The translations under genes were made by a program, and so were the position numbers. Shown piece after piece: positions 9,801 to 18,089 of a stretch of DNA of 39,174 bases (its first letter is position 1; each line of letters opens with the position of its first letter). Origin of the DNA: Acidobacteriota bacterium (GTDB taxonomy: Bacteria; Acidobacteriota; Terriglobia; Bryobacterales; JACQDG01); the NCBI GenBank assembly GCA_016201185.1, contig JACQDG010000156.1:1-39174 (forward strand), in the 5' to 3' direction. The notes beneath the pieces are model-generated. The model ran no database searches and was not told the origin of the DNA. It saw nothing but the letters and a program-made list of their open reading frames with translations.

Positions 9801-10740
9801 CGTCGTCGGAGATCCAAACCTGAAAAGCAAAAGTCCCGGCGTGCTGACTCTGCTCGACGGAAACCCCGCCAATAACTTTTTGAAGCGGGCCCTGGCGTTC
9901 AACCCCAGCGGAATCCTCAACGGCGCGCGCCGCATCACCATTGGGGGCAATTACGCTTACATTCTCTGCGACCGCGGCCTGGTGGTAGTGAGCCTGGAAA
10001 ATCCTCTGGCTCCCAAGGTCGTTGGCGCGGTGGGAGCGCCGGATCTGGTGGACCCACAGGGCCTGGCGATCCAGTTTCGTTATGCCTTTGTGGTCGACCG
10101 GCAAGGGCTCAAGGTGCTGGATGTAACTTCACTCGAACACCCCCGCGTGGCGCCCGGCGCCTTCGTTCCCTTGCCAGACGCCCGGAACCTCTACGTGGCG
10201 CGCACCTACGCCTACGTGGCCGGGGGCAAGCAAGGACTGGTGATCGTGGATGTCGAGCGTCCGGAGCACCCCTTCCTCGATCAGGCCTTTACGGCCGAGG
10301 GAGAAATCAACGATGCGCGCGATGTGAAAGCCGCCATGACCGCCTCCAGCGCATTTGCTTATGTAGCTGACGGGAAGAACGGCCTGCGTGTGGTTCAATT
10401 GTTTTCTCCCACCGACACCCCCGAATTCCTTGGCTTCAGTCCCCGGCCCAAGCCGAAGCTCATTGCCACGGCCCATACCCGCGGGCCCGCCCTGGCTATC
10501 TCCAAAGGCATCGATCGGGACCGGGCCGTCGATGAAAGTGGAAACCAGTTGACTGTGTTTAACCGGCGCGGGTCACGGCCCTTTAACCGGCAAGAGGGGG
10601 AGCGGCTATACCTGCGCAACGGTCAGCTTTACACGGTGACGAATGACCCGCCGGGGTCACCGGTCCAACTGACGAAGGGCGCGCCGGAAAAACCGATGAA
10701 AGAAGCCAGATCGGATGCGCCTGGTAGAGCCACACGGTAA
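6877..10740 (+). CDS. Multiheme c-type cytochrome (about ten heme motifs) fused to an LVIVD-repeat propeller
   Basis: The protein of about 1287 residues has an N-terminal signal anchor (LAAGLCLLLCLFLTLS, about residues 27-42), so it is exported. The first ~790 residues carry nine CXXCH heme sites (CITCH, CADCH, CSACH, CIVCH, CEDCH, CVDCH, CYACH, CFGCH, CTDCH) and one CX4CH (CGSVGCH, about residue 173). From about residue 805 to 1190 there are repeated units of the form GNYAYILCDRGLVVVSLENP, YAFVVDRQGLKVLDVTS and YAYVAGGKQGLVIVDVERP, matching the LVIVD repeat that builds a beta-propeller. The function is inferred to be periplasmic or surface electron transfer, the propeller possibly binding a partner. 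The ATG at 6877 is chosen; a TTG at 6871 is equally possible, and neither has a good ribosome-binding site. It directly follows the beta-barrel gene. Confidence 0.88.
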   Translation: MFELLKGSGTAAGSRHRQLVRFGSPGLAAGLCLLLCLFLTLSPTPAQEEQRSRPSAVSRLVNETQAEADQKSAGCITCHVKTDAPTMHTTGTVRLGCADCHGGNVEARVPAGTAPGSAAYEEAKKKAHPQPRIPSLWKGSANPVRPYTGWLQESKEYIQFVNPGDLRVAEQTCGSVGCHPQEVRAVRTSMMTHGAMLWQAALYNNGGFPYKNARFGENYSADGLPQRISTWPPPSQEQTKSKGILPHLDPLPRWEVSEPGNVLRVFERGGGPRPEIGSPNPKEDPGRPDEKLSDRGFGTLLRTDPVFLGLQKTRLLDPLLSLPGTNDHPGDYRNSGCSACHVIYANDRSSIHSGSYAVYGNQARSAEADPTIPRNESGHPIKHEFTRAIPTSQCIVCHIHPGTNMVATYLGYTWWDNEMDGEFMYPKKQRHPTDEDRYRAWVSNPEAASVNGLWSDPGFLEKVGTPEFNRQLQHTQFADFHGHGWVFRAVYKRDRKGRLLDAEDHIVPFGDKDKFQKAVQLRDIHLEKGMHCEDCHFAQDNHGNGNIYGETRNALEIDCVDCHGTIQQQATLHTSGPAAPPGGTDLQLLRTPWGQRRFYWQDGKLYQRSMVEKDRLPWEVVQAVDTITPGNPHYSEKSRLAKTILKDGKSWGGAPQDESQLAHANSKMTCYACHSSWTTSCFGCHLPMAANRKMPMLHNEGLTARNYTTYNFEVLRDDIYMLGIDGTVTKHRIAPTRSTCAVVVSSQNANRGWLYYMQQTISAEGFSGFGFSPYYPHTVRSKETKNCTDCHVSQAGDNNAWMAQILMQGTNLVNFMGRYVYVAIGNKGFEAISVAEHDDPPAVIGSDLQRIAYPESYEEHLKRHRELQESDHHPGNVLDVQLRGEYLYAALGEGGFRVYDVANVDNKDFSEKMVTAPVSPLGQRFYVKTKYAAAIASPSTLAVDPLRTRIPENEEQPIALLYGFLYVADKYEGLVVVGDPNLKSKSPGVLTLLDGNPANNFLKRALAFNPSGILNGARRITIGGNYAYILCDRGLVVVSLENPLAPKVVGAVGAPDLVDPQGLAIQFRYAFVVDRQGLKVLDVTSLEHPRVAPGAFVPLPDARNLYVARTYAYVAGGKQGLVIVDVERPEHPFLDQAFTAEGEINDARDVKAAMTASSAFAYVADGKNGLRVVQLFSPTDTPEFLGFSPRPKPKLIATAHTRGPALAISKGIDRDRAVDESGNQLTVFNRRGSRPFNRQEGERLYLRNGQLYTVTNDPPGSPVQLTKGAPEKPMKEARSDAPGRATR

Positions 10741-10817
10741 ACACTGGCGTTTTGCCGGCGCTGGGTCGCACGTCTTGGGCAGAAGTCTGGAAGCTTGGCG
10801 GGGAAACGGACCGAATT

Positions 10818-13505
10818 ATGACACCGACGCAGGAAAGCGAAGAGTATCAACGCTTGCATGAACCCTACACAGGTTTGGTGCGGCCCTGGCGCAAATGGGG
10901 CCCTTACGTCAGCGAGCGCGCCTGGGGAACGGTCCGTGAGGATTACAGCCCTTACGGCACGGCGTGGGACTATCTCACTCACGACCTCGCTCGCAGCAAG
11001 ACGTACCGCTGGGGCGAGGATGGAATCGCCGGAATCTGCGACCGCTATCAGATCCTGGTATTCGCAATGGCCCTTTGGAACGGCAGCGATCCCATCCTCA
11101 AGGAAAGGCTGTTCGGGCTGACGTCCGGCGAAGGCAATCACGGTGAAGACGTCAAAGAATACTATTTCTACCTGGACAGCACCCCCTCCCACAGCTACAT
11201 GAAGATGCTTTACAAGTATCCGCACGCCGCATTTCCCTATGCGCGGCTGGTGGAGGAGAACCGGCGAAGAGGCGGGCGCGGATTGGAATTCGAGCTGTTG
11301 GACACCGGGGTCTTCGATGAGGATCGTTATTTCGATGTCTTCGTGGAATACGCCAAGGTATCACCCGAGGACATCTCGATTCGCATCGAGGCTTTCAACC
11401 GCGGGCCGGAAGATGCGGACCTCCATATCCTGCCGCACTTGTGGTTTCGCAATTCCTGGAGCTGGACCGATCCTCCGGGCCCGGAGCCGGTTATCGCGCT
11501 GGGACCGGAAGGGAAGGGGTATCTCAGCCTTCAGGCTGATGACTCAAATGCAGAGCCGCCCAAGAATCTTCCGGCCGAATATCGTCTCGGGATTCGCTAT
11601 CTGTATGCGCAGGCCGGCGGCACGCCCCTTTTTACCGACAACGAAGCCAATGCTCCCAGGGTATATGGCCCGTGGGCTGCCAGCCGTAAGCCGCACGTCA
11701 AAGACGCATTTCACCGCTACCTTGTGAATGGCGAGACCGATGCGGTGAACCCTGCTCGCACGGGAAACAAGGCGTGCATCGACTACAGGCTGCGGATCGG
11801 AGCGGGCCGGTCGGCGGTGCTGCGCCTGCGCCTGACTCCGGACAAGCTGGCTGGCCCTTTGGGCGGCGTGGACCAAGTCATCGCGCAACGGAAAGAAGAG
11901 GCAGACCGGTTTTACTCGACCATTCATCCTCCTCGCGCGACCGAAGAGGAGCGCATGATTCAGCGCCAGGCGCTGGCCGGCCTGCTGTGGTCGAAGCAGA
12001 TTTATCTCTTTGACGTGGCCGTGTGGCTGGACGGCGACAATCCGAAGTGGCCGCCGCCCGAATCCCGAAAGCATCTACGCAATACCCGCTGGCGCCATCT
12101 GAACTCGATGCGCATCCTGTCGATGCCGGATAAGTGGGAATATCCCTGGTTCGCTGCGTGGGATCTGGCCTTCCAATGCATTACGTTCGCTCTGGTCGAC
12201 CCAGGATTCGCAAAGGATAACCTCTGGTTCTTATTGTTCGAGCAGTTCCAGCACATCAACGGCCAGCTCCCCGCTTACGAGTGGGAGTTCTCGGATCTCA
12301 ACCCCCCGGTCCACGCCTGGGCCTGCTGGCGAGTCTACGAGATCGAGCGGGAGCGCACCGGCAAGGGGGACTGTGAATTTCTGGAGAAGTGTTTCCACAA
12401 ATTGCTCATCAACTTCGCCTGGTGGGTGAACAAAGTTGACAGTCAGGGAAACAATGTGTTCGAAGGAGGCTTCCTGGGCCTCGACAACATTACGGTGGTG
12501 GATCGCAGCGAGAGGCTGCCCAACGGCGCGATTCTCGAGCAGTCGGACGGAACGGGTTGGATGGCGTTTTTCTGCCTTTACTTGATGCGGATGGCGCTGG
12601 AGCTGGCGAAGGAGAACAAGACCTACGAGGGGCTGGCGACGAAGTTTTTCGAGCACTATGTTTACATCGGCGCCGCAATGAAGAAGATGGGCGGCCGTGA
12701 CTATCAACTGTGGGATGAAACGGATGGCTTCTTTTACGACATCCTCCGCTACCCCAACGGCGAGTTCCACAAGTTCCGCGTTCGTTCCTTGGTTGGCATC
12801 ATCCCCATGTTCGCCGTCGAAGTTCTCCGCGATGAAGAGGTGCGGCAACATCCGGAGTTCCTGACCAACGTCGACTGGTTCATCCGAAACCGTCCCGAGC
12901 TGGTAGGACACGCCTGCTACACCGAGACGCGAGGCGGAGCGCCTCTGCACATCCTTTCCATCGTCGATCAGCACCAGTTGAAGGGAATCCTGAAACGCCT
13001 ATGGAGCCCTGACGAATTCCTGTCTGAACACGGAATCCGCAGTCTTTCCAAGTACCATAGGGATCACCCCTTTGTCTTTGGATCGAGCCAGGTGCGTTAT
13101 GAGCCAGCCGAAGAGGAAGTGAAGCTTAAGGGGGGCAACTCCAACTGGCGAGGTCCCATCTGGTTTCCCACCAGCTATCTCATCGTAGAGTCCCTGGTCA
13201 AGTTTAGCGAGGCCCTTGGCCCCGGCTTTGCGCTCGGGGCCCCCGGGAAAGGCCAGAAGGGTGTCACGCCGAAGATGATGGCGGAAGAAATCGCGAACCG
13301 CCTGATTGGTATCTTCAAACGTAATCCGGCGGGACGACGGCCGGTCTACGGAGACGCCGAGAAATTTCAGGCCGACGCGCACTGGCGGGACTACCTGCTC
13401 TTTTATGAGCATTTCCACGGCGACAAAGGCGCTGGACTGGGCGCCAGTCATCAGACCGGATGGACCAGCCTTGTCGCCAACCTGATCGACGAGTGGCGGC
13501 GATAG
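10818..13505 (+). CDS. GH63-like glucosidase (MGH1-type glycoside hydrolase)
   Basis: The 895-residue product matches the bacterial glucosidase group related to mannosyl-oligosaccharide glucosidase and YgjK. The opening segment RPWRKWGPYVSERAWGTVREDYS, the central WEYPWFAAWDLAFQ (about residues 439-452, the family's catalytic-acid region) and NWRGPIWFPTSYLIVE (about 776-791) are typical of an (alpha/alpha)6-barrel hydrolase. No signal peptide is seen, so it is probably cytosolic and releases glucose from a short glucan or glycoside; the substrate cannot be read from the sequence. The ATG at 10818 is preferred over the GTG-type extension to 10752 because homologues begin shortly before the WKKWGPY-like motif. 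The gene lies 77 bp after the cytochrome gene, in the same direction. Its place next to redox genes is unexplained, but the glucose product would suit the upstream glucokinase. Confidence 0.88.
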   Translation: MTPTQESEEYQRLHEPYTGLVRPWRKWGPYVSERAWGTVREDYSPYGTAWDYLTHDLARSKTYRWGEDGIAGICDRYQILVFAMALWNGSDPILKERLFGLTSGEGNHGEDVKEYYFYLDSTPSHSYMKMLYKYPHAAFPYARLVEENRRRGGRGLEFELLDTGVFDEDRYFDVFVEYAKVSPEDISIRIEAFNRGPEDADLHILPHLWFRNSWSWTDPPGPEPVIALGPEGKGYLSLQADDSNAEPPKNLPAEYRLGIRYLYAQAGGTPLFTDNEANAPRVYGPWAASRKPHVKDAFHRYLVNGETDAVNPARTGNKACIDYRLRIGAGRSAVLRLRLTPDKLAGPLGGVDQVIAQRKEEADRFYSTIHPPRATEEERMIQRQALAGLLWSKQIYLFDVAVWLDGDNPKWPPPESRKHLRNTRWRHLNSMRILSMPDKWEYPWFAAWDLAFQCITFALVDPGFAKDNLWFLLFEQFQHINGQLPAYEWEFSDLNPPVHAWACWRVYEIERERTGKGDCEFLEKCFHKLLINFAWWVNKVDSQGNNVFEGGFLGLDNITVVDRSERLPNGAILEQSDGTGWMAFFCLYLMRMALELAKENKTYEGLATKFFEHYVYIGAAMKKMGGRDYQLWDETDGFFYDILRYPNGEFHKFRVRSLVGIIPMFAVEVLRDEEVRQHPEFLTNVDWFIRNRPELVGHACYTETRGGAPLHILSIVDQHQLKGILKRLWSPDEFLSEHGIRSLSKYHRDHPFVFGSSQVRYEPAEEEVKLKGGNSNWRGPIWFPTSYLIVESLVKFSEALGPGFALGAPGKGQKGVTPKMMAEEIANRLIGIFKRNPAGRRPVYGDAEKFQADAHWRDYLLFYEHFHGDKGAGLGASHQTGWTSLVANLIDEWRR

Positions 13506-13508
13506 CAA

Positions 13509-13571
13509 GTTAGCCCCTGCCGCGGCTGCGCTAACGGCTCAGCACAAGGCGGCTCTTCGGCTTAGCGCCGA
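13509..13571. terminator. Possible bidirectional terminator between convergent genes
   Basis: The 102-bp gap between the converging glucosidase and ten-heme cytochrome genes contains two inverted repeats: GTTAGC (13509-13514) with GCTAAC (13530-13535), enclosing the self-complementary GCCGCGGC, and TCGGC-TTAGC-GCCGA (13557-13571). Neither is followed by a clear U-tract on either strand, so this is a weak call based on position and symmetry. Confidence 0.3.
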
Positions 13572-13607
13572 GAATGCTGCTGGGAAACGCCCGCTGGCGA
13601 GAAATGC

Positions 13608-15008
13608 TCAGGGTTGAATGGAGGCCCGCCCCGCAGCCGATCCTGGTGAAGGTGATCGCCCGGCCTTGCTCAGAAGTTGCGGGACCGTGAACTTGCCTTT
13701 GACCGGTTTTTCCTGGGTCCAATCGTGGTACAGGTGGCACTCGAAACAGCGGGCCTCGGCGGCTTCAGCCCTGCCAGAGCGATGACATTGCTGGCAAGTG
13801 GCGATCCCTGGCAGCAGCACCTCAGAGGTTTTCTCGCTGGTGGCGGTCTGGACGTGACAGGCCGTGCAAGCCAGCATTTGATGGGCTTGGTGATCAAAGA
13901 TCGCATGGGGAAGCCAGCGCACCGTAATGGCGGACTTGGCTACATCGGGCAGCGACGCGCCGGCCGCAAAGCTGAGCGTGTGGCATTCTTTGCAGGTCTT
14001 CTCCCACAGGAGCAGTTCCGCGTCCTCCACGCGTTGCTCCACCCACTCGGCTGCATTCCGCGGCGCCGGTCGAGGGGGCCGGCCCGGTATCCTCGCTTCG
14101 GCCAAGCTCGGTTTGCGCAACTCTTCGGGATGGGCGGCGATGTACTCGGTAAACTTCTTGACCACGAAGTTGTAAACCACCTTCGGCTCTTTATGGGGTA
14201 CCGGCTCCCGAAATCGCTCGTCGAAATAAAGAGGATGGCAGGCGGAACAACTCTCGCTGTAATGGATGGTCGCCATATAGGCCCTCGCCGATACGCGGGC
14301 CGGTAAGGGCTGGGGCGGCGGCTCGGAAAGAGCCACTGTGGAAAGCTCCGCCTGGCCGAAGGGCCACGGCTCTTTCCCTCCCGGCGGCCGGTGGCAGTCG
14401 GCGCACTGCAACTGCACGGGTCCATGAGGGCCGCGCAGATCTGCTTTGAGGTGTATCTTGTGGTTCAACTTGATCGCGCCCGGGTCGCTGCGGCCGGGGC
14501 GCACCGAAGCGAACTCCGGATGCCCGCCGTTGAATTCCGTGATGTTGGCCGCGAAGCTCGGATGCCCGTCTTTGGTCTGCAAGCTGGCATGGCACCGGGT
14601 ACAAGCCCGGTCACTCGTTTGTGCCAATCGGACGGCGCCCACGTGTTCGACGTGACAGGACCCGCAAGAGGGGGTAAAGACCTGCTTTGCCTGATGGACG
14701 GGGCCGTCGTGGCAGGAGAGGCACGCTTGATCCGTCGCCTTCTTAAGGAAGATGTGGCTGACGTGACAAGCCGCGCAGTTGAGACCAAAGACAGCGTGCG
14801 AATGCGCCACGGGGCCGCCGGTGTAAACGTGCTGGTTGCCGGCGAGCCCCTCCCAACCCAGCCAAACGAGACCCAGGGCGACCAAACCTATGGAGAGAAT
14901 GCGGCGCCAGCGGGGCAGGGGATACAGGCGCTTGAAGTAATCCAGCTGGATGCGCTGTGCAAGTTTCTTTGTAGTCCGCGTTCTTCCCGGCACAGCGCTT
15001 CTCCTCAC
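13608..15008 (-). CDS. Membrane-anchored decaheme c-type cytochrome
   Basis: The 466-residue protein has a basic N-terminus followed by one transmembrane helix (ILSIGLVALGLVWLGWEGLAG, about residues 37-57) that should anchor it to the inner membrane with the rest in the periplasm. Ten CXXCH sites follow: CAACH, CLSCH, CGSCH, CTRCH, CADCH, CSACH, CKECH, CTACH, CQQCH and CFECH, with extra histidines between them as likely distal ligands. The pattern resembles the cytochrome c3/NapC-NirT-associated multiheme families, but no named family is assigned. The GTG start immediately follows the TGA of the membrane cytochrome b-like gene (TGAGTG), so the two are translationally coupled. As the last gene of the NuoEF/Fe-S/cytochrome b operon, it is the probable periplasmic electron acceptor of that relay (inference). 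Confidence 0.88.
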   Translation of the reverse strand: MRRSAVPGRTRTTKKLAQRIQLDYFKRLYPLPRWRRILSIGLVALGLVWLGWEGLAGNQHVYTGGPVAHSHAVFGLNCAACHVSHIFLKKATDQACLSCHDGPVHQAKQVFTPSCGSCHVEHVGAVRLAQTSDRACTRCHASLQTKDGHPSFAANITEFNGGHPEFASVRPGRSDPGAIKLNHKIHLKADLRGPHGPVQLQCADCHRPPGGKEPWPFGQAELSTVALSEPPPQPLPARVSARAYMATIHYSESCSACHPLYFDERFREPVPHKEPKVVYNFVVKKFTEYIAAHPEELRKPSLAEARIPGRPPRPAPRNAAEWVEQRVEDAELLLWEKTCKECHTLSFAAGASLPDVAKSAITVRWLPHAIFDHQAHQMLACTACHVQTATSEKTSEVLLPGIATCQQCHRSGRAEAAEARCFECHLYHDWTQEKPVKGKFTVPQLLSKAGRSPSPGSAAGRASIQP

Positions 15009-15917
15009 TCAGTACCGCAGCGCGATCACTGCGTGAACTGACGCCAAGACCAAGAGGGCTATCGACAATGGGACATGGACCAGCAGCCACCCGTGCAGCC
15101 AATGGTAGAGACGAATCTGGCGGCTCAACTGGCGCTCTTCCTCCCAGATGTTTCCCAGGTTGTCCACCAGAGGGTGCAGTGGGACGGGCAGGAGCACCCG
15201 CAGCGACTGGAAAACTTCCTCGGCCCGTTGAGGAATGGCAAGCTCGGCGCCCGGCGCGCCCGGGTTCTCCAGGAACGGTCGCATCTTTTGGAGGTAGATT
15301 TCGCGAAAACGCTCCCTGGCTTCCTCCTCCACTTCGACCAGCGTGGCTACCGCCGCAGCCCCCTGCGCCGTGATTCGGTCCGAAACGGCTTGAGTTTGGC
15401 CCGCGCTGATCCCTAAAGGCCCGCAAACGGCGGCTGCCAGTTCGTCGGCTTCCCCTAGCAGTTGTTCGCGTACGTGCGGTATCTCTTCATAGATCGTTTC
15501 CATCGGCGCCTGCACAGTCATCATTTGAGGCAGATAATGCTGGAGCGCGGCGCCCAGCACCCCGCTGGCGATCACAATAAAGAACAGCACCATCAAGACG
15601 GTTGTCAAAGGTCCCCGAAAAGCGAAGCCGCTGTGGAACAGGATCAGAGGCAGGCTGACCAGTCCCAGCCAGAGATGACCCCTCATCCAGGTCTGGGCCC
15701 GGCCAATGCGCCAGACCGGTACTTTCTTGCGCGCTCCTAGCAAGCCGGCATACAACATCAATCCGTAGCCGATAATGCCGTAAGTGATCCCCAGCGTGCT
15801 GCCGCCGCTCGGTCCGCTCGGCGATCGCAGGACGTACGGTATGTAAATAGTGACGCCGGCGACCAGCAGGACCAGGGAGGCAATCATCCAGGGCCGGTGG
15901 GCTCCATCGATTCGCAT
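15009..15917 (-). CDS. Membrane cytochrome b-like electron-transfer protein
   Basis: The 302-residue protein has about five transmembrane helices: residues 11-30, 42-61, 80-98, 104-126 and 277-299. A soluble helical segment rich in Glu/Ala (about 131-270) lies between helices 4 and 5. Histidines at 81, 95, 127, 272, 275, 281 and 295 lie in or beside the helices, as expected for a di-heme b-type cytochrome, although no exact family signature is claimed. The role inferred from its neighbours is to carry electrons from the cytosolic iron-sulfur hub across the inner membrane to the periplasmic ten-heme cytochrome. GAGG precedes the ATG by about 4-5 bp, the upstream stop is 9 bp away and the downstream gene starts at its stop codon. 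A pure membrane anchor without heme remains possible. Confidence 0.75.
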   Translation of the reverse strand: MRIDGAHRPWMIASLVLLVAGVTIYIPYVLRSPSGPSGGSTLGITYGIIGYGLMLYAGLLGARKKVPVWRIGRAQTWMRGHLWLGLVSLPLILFHSGFAFRGPLTTVLMVLFFIVIASGVLGAALQHYLPQMMTVQAPMETIYEEIPHVREQLLGEADELAAAVCGPLGISAGQTQAVSDRITAQGAAAVATLVEVEEEARERFREIYLQKMRPFLENPGAPGAELAIPQRAEEVFQSLRVLLPVPLHPLVDNLGNIWEEERQLSRQIRLYHWLHGWLLVHVPLSIALLVLASVHAVIALRY

Positions 15918-15926
15918 CGTACCTCG

Positions 15927-18089
15927 CTAGCGATCGGCAGACCTCCCCTGCGGCGCCCCCACAAGCCCGCTGAAGAACGTGTTGGGGTCCACCCGGTGAG
16001 CGGCATCGTGCGGGCAAGCGTACACGCAACTGGGTTCTACATGTTCCGTGCAAAGATCGCAGGAAGTAGCTTTTTGCTTGACAACAGCGACCTCTCGCTC
16101 CGGGGCAGCCGGATCCTTCGCATATACGGTGAAGGGGTGCATGTTGATGTTGCCGTACGGACAATTTTTGGCGCACAGGCCGCAGCCGATGCACCAGTCT
16201 TCGATAATTACCTCCAGAGAATTACGACGCCGGATAGAGCCCACCGGACAGCCCACCATACACAGAGGATCGCGACACTGCCGGCAGGAGGTGGCCACCA
16301 GATACTTGTCGAAGCGCACTCCTTCACGGATTAAGCGGGTTACGCCGTCGTGGGCGTCGGCGCAGGCGCGCACGCAGTTGTCACAGCGCGTGCACCGCTC
16401 CAGGTCGAGCACCAGCAAGCTTTGGGCCTCCATCAGGCCCTGGGCCAGAAACCGTTCGAGAGGGACGCTGGACGCGGCCGCGAGACGTTGTCGGTTTTGT
16501 TCCTCGCGCTCTTGGGCCACGGCTTCCAGACTACGCCGGACTTCGGGGAAGGCTAGCGTCATGCGGTGGAAATCTTCGCCATGGATACGGACCACCTCCA
16601 CGTGATCCAGCGCCGTGCAAGTGGCAGTGCGCCGACCCTCGCCTAGCAAACCCATCTCGCCGAAGTAGCCGCCGCGGCCCAGATAGGCCAGCACAAGCTC
16701 CCCTCCGGGGTGTATTTCGGAGACCTTTACAAAGCCGATGCGAACGAGATAGAAGCTGTCGGCTATGTCGCCCTGGCGGCAGATGACATCACCCTTGGAA
16801 TAACGCACCAGCTCCACCCTATCGCGCAGCGAATCGATGAAATCCTGGGTGAGCGTGGCGAATACAGGAACGCTGCGCAAATGGTCGTCGAGAGCGCGCC
16901 GCCGGTAGTTTTCCTCGATCTGCGCTTTGAGCGTCTTGTTCCTTTGCATGATGTCGAGGACGTTGCGCAGCATTTCTAGCATGGTGCAGTCGGTAGCAGC
17001 GCGAACGGTGGCGGAGCGCGGATACAGGCTCATGCAGGTCATTTCGCCGAACAGGTCGCCCGGACCAAGCTCGGCGACGGGATTTTCATAGGGCAGATCC
17101 ACCGGCGCATCAATCGGGATCATGCGGCGGTCCGCTTCTTCCGCGCGGCGATTCTCCCGCCGCCCGGCGAGACGGCTGGTGAGCTTGCTCAAGAAGCCCG
17201 TAGCGCCGCCCTCCGTCTTGACGTGGGCCAGGGGAGCGGAAAGGAACACCTGGGCCTTCCCCTGGAGGATATAGAATGCCGTGGAGCCGTACTCTCCTTC
17301 CCGGCAGACAATGTCTCCTTTCCGGAAGCGGCGAAGGACAATAGCGTTCTTATTCAGATCCAGGAAGGTCCCCGATACCTTCTGGAAGTAAGGCAATTGC
17401 AGCAACTCCTCCACGTTCACCGGCTCGCCTTGGGGCAAGACCGTCTTCACGACACTTTTGTTTGTCAGGGCGCCGGTGGGGCAGGAGACCATGCATTCCC
17501 CGCACGAAACGCAGGAAGAATAGCCCATGGGCTGGTTGTGATCGAAAGCGATGCCGGTCTGGTAACCTTTTCCCCTGCGGCCGAGCACGTCGTTGTGGCG
17601 GATTTCATCGCACCCGCGAATGCAACGATCGCAGAGGATGCAGGCCTCGTGGTCCACGGAGATCACAAAGGAGGTGTCATCCTGCCCGCGGGGCGAGAGG
17701 CGGCGGGCAAACCGCGGCTGGGTGACACCCTCCGTCCTGGCCAACATCTCGAGCTCGCAGTCGCCCGACTGTCGCTGGCGGGCGCAGGGGCTGGGATGGT
17801 CCGTCATCAGCAATTCGACCAGGGTACGGCGCACGTTTCTTACCTTTTCCGAGGTGGTGGAAATCACCATGCCGTTCTCCGCCAGTCGAATGCAAGAGGC
17901 GGCCAAAACACGGCCGCCTACATCCACCGCGCAAACGCGACAGACGCCCACCGGCGCTTCGTTCTGCTGGTGGCAAAGGGTGGGGATGGAGATGCCGTGG
18001 ATGCGGGCCGCATCGAAGATGGTAGTATCGGAAGGGACCGAAATCGGCCGGCCGTCGATGGTCAGTTGAACCTGGCTGTCCGAGCTCAT
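15927..18089 (-). CDS. Iron-sulfur hub protein with two cyclic-nucleotide-binding domains
   Basis: The 720-residue protein joins several modules. A NuoG/HoxU-like [2Fe-2S] ferredoxin domain has ligands Cys39, Cys50, Cys53 and Cys66. A degenerate His-Cys3 motif follows: HPSPCARQRQSGDC has Gln where NuoG has its middle Cys. Two [4Fe-4S] sites come next (CILCDRCIRGC and CVSCGECMVSCP). Then come two cNMP-binding domains with phosphate-binding cassettes GDLFGEM...RSATVRA and GGYFGEM...RTATCTA. A HycB/DmsB-like C-terminal part has four more cysteine groups (CTRCDNC, CRQCRDPLCMVGC, CIGCGLCAKNC, CDLCTEHVEPSCVYAC). There is no molybdopterin or hydrogenase domain. It probably relays electrons from the NuoEF-like partner to the membrane cytochrome b-like protein, with cyclic-nucleotide control (inference). 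The ATG at 18089 overlaps the upstream stop as ATGA; an open extension to 18221 lies within the upstream gene and is rejected. Confidence 0.87.
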   Translation of the reverse strand: MSSDSQVQLTIDGRPISVPSDTTIFDAARIHGISIPTLCHQQNEAPVGVCRVCAVDVGGRVLAASCIRLAENGMVISTTSEKVRNVRRTLVELLMTDHPSPCARQRQSGDCELEMLARTEGVTQPRFARRLSPRGQDDTSFVISVDHEACILCDRCIRGCDEIRHNDVLGRRGKGYQTGIAFDHNQPMGYSSCVSCGECMVSCPTGALTNKSVVKTVLPQGEPVNVEELLQLPYFQKVSGTFLDLNKNAIVLRRFRKGDIVCREGEYGSTAFYILQGKAQVFLSAPLAHVKTEGGATGFLSKLTSRLAGRRENRRAEEADRRMIPIDAPVDLPYENPVAELGPGDLFGEMTCMSLYPRSATVRAATDCTMLEMLRNVLDIMQRNKTLKAQIEENYRRRALDDHLRSVPVFATLTQDFIDSLRDRVELVRYSKGDVICRQGDIADSFYLVRIGFVKVSEIHPGGELVLAYLGRGGYFGEMGLLGEGRRTATCTALDHVEVVRIHGEDFHRMTLAFPEVRRSLEAVAQEREEQNRQRLAAASSVPLERFLAQGLMEAQSLLVLDLERCTRCDNCVRACADAHDGVTRLIREGVRFDKYLVATSCRQCRDPLCMVGCPVGSIRRRNSLEVIIEDWCIGCGLCAKNCPYGNINMHPFTVYAKDPAAPEREVAVVKQKATSCDLCTEHVEPSCVYACPHDAAHRVDPNTFFSGLVGAPQGRSADR

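Noticed and set aside
10752..10817. Upstream start for the glucosidase
   Set aside because: The added 22 residues (MPALGRTSWAEVWKLGG...) have no similarity to the family, and the ATG at 10818 fits homologue lengths better.
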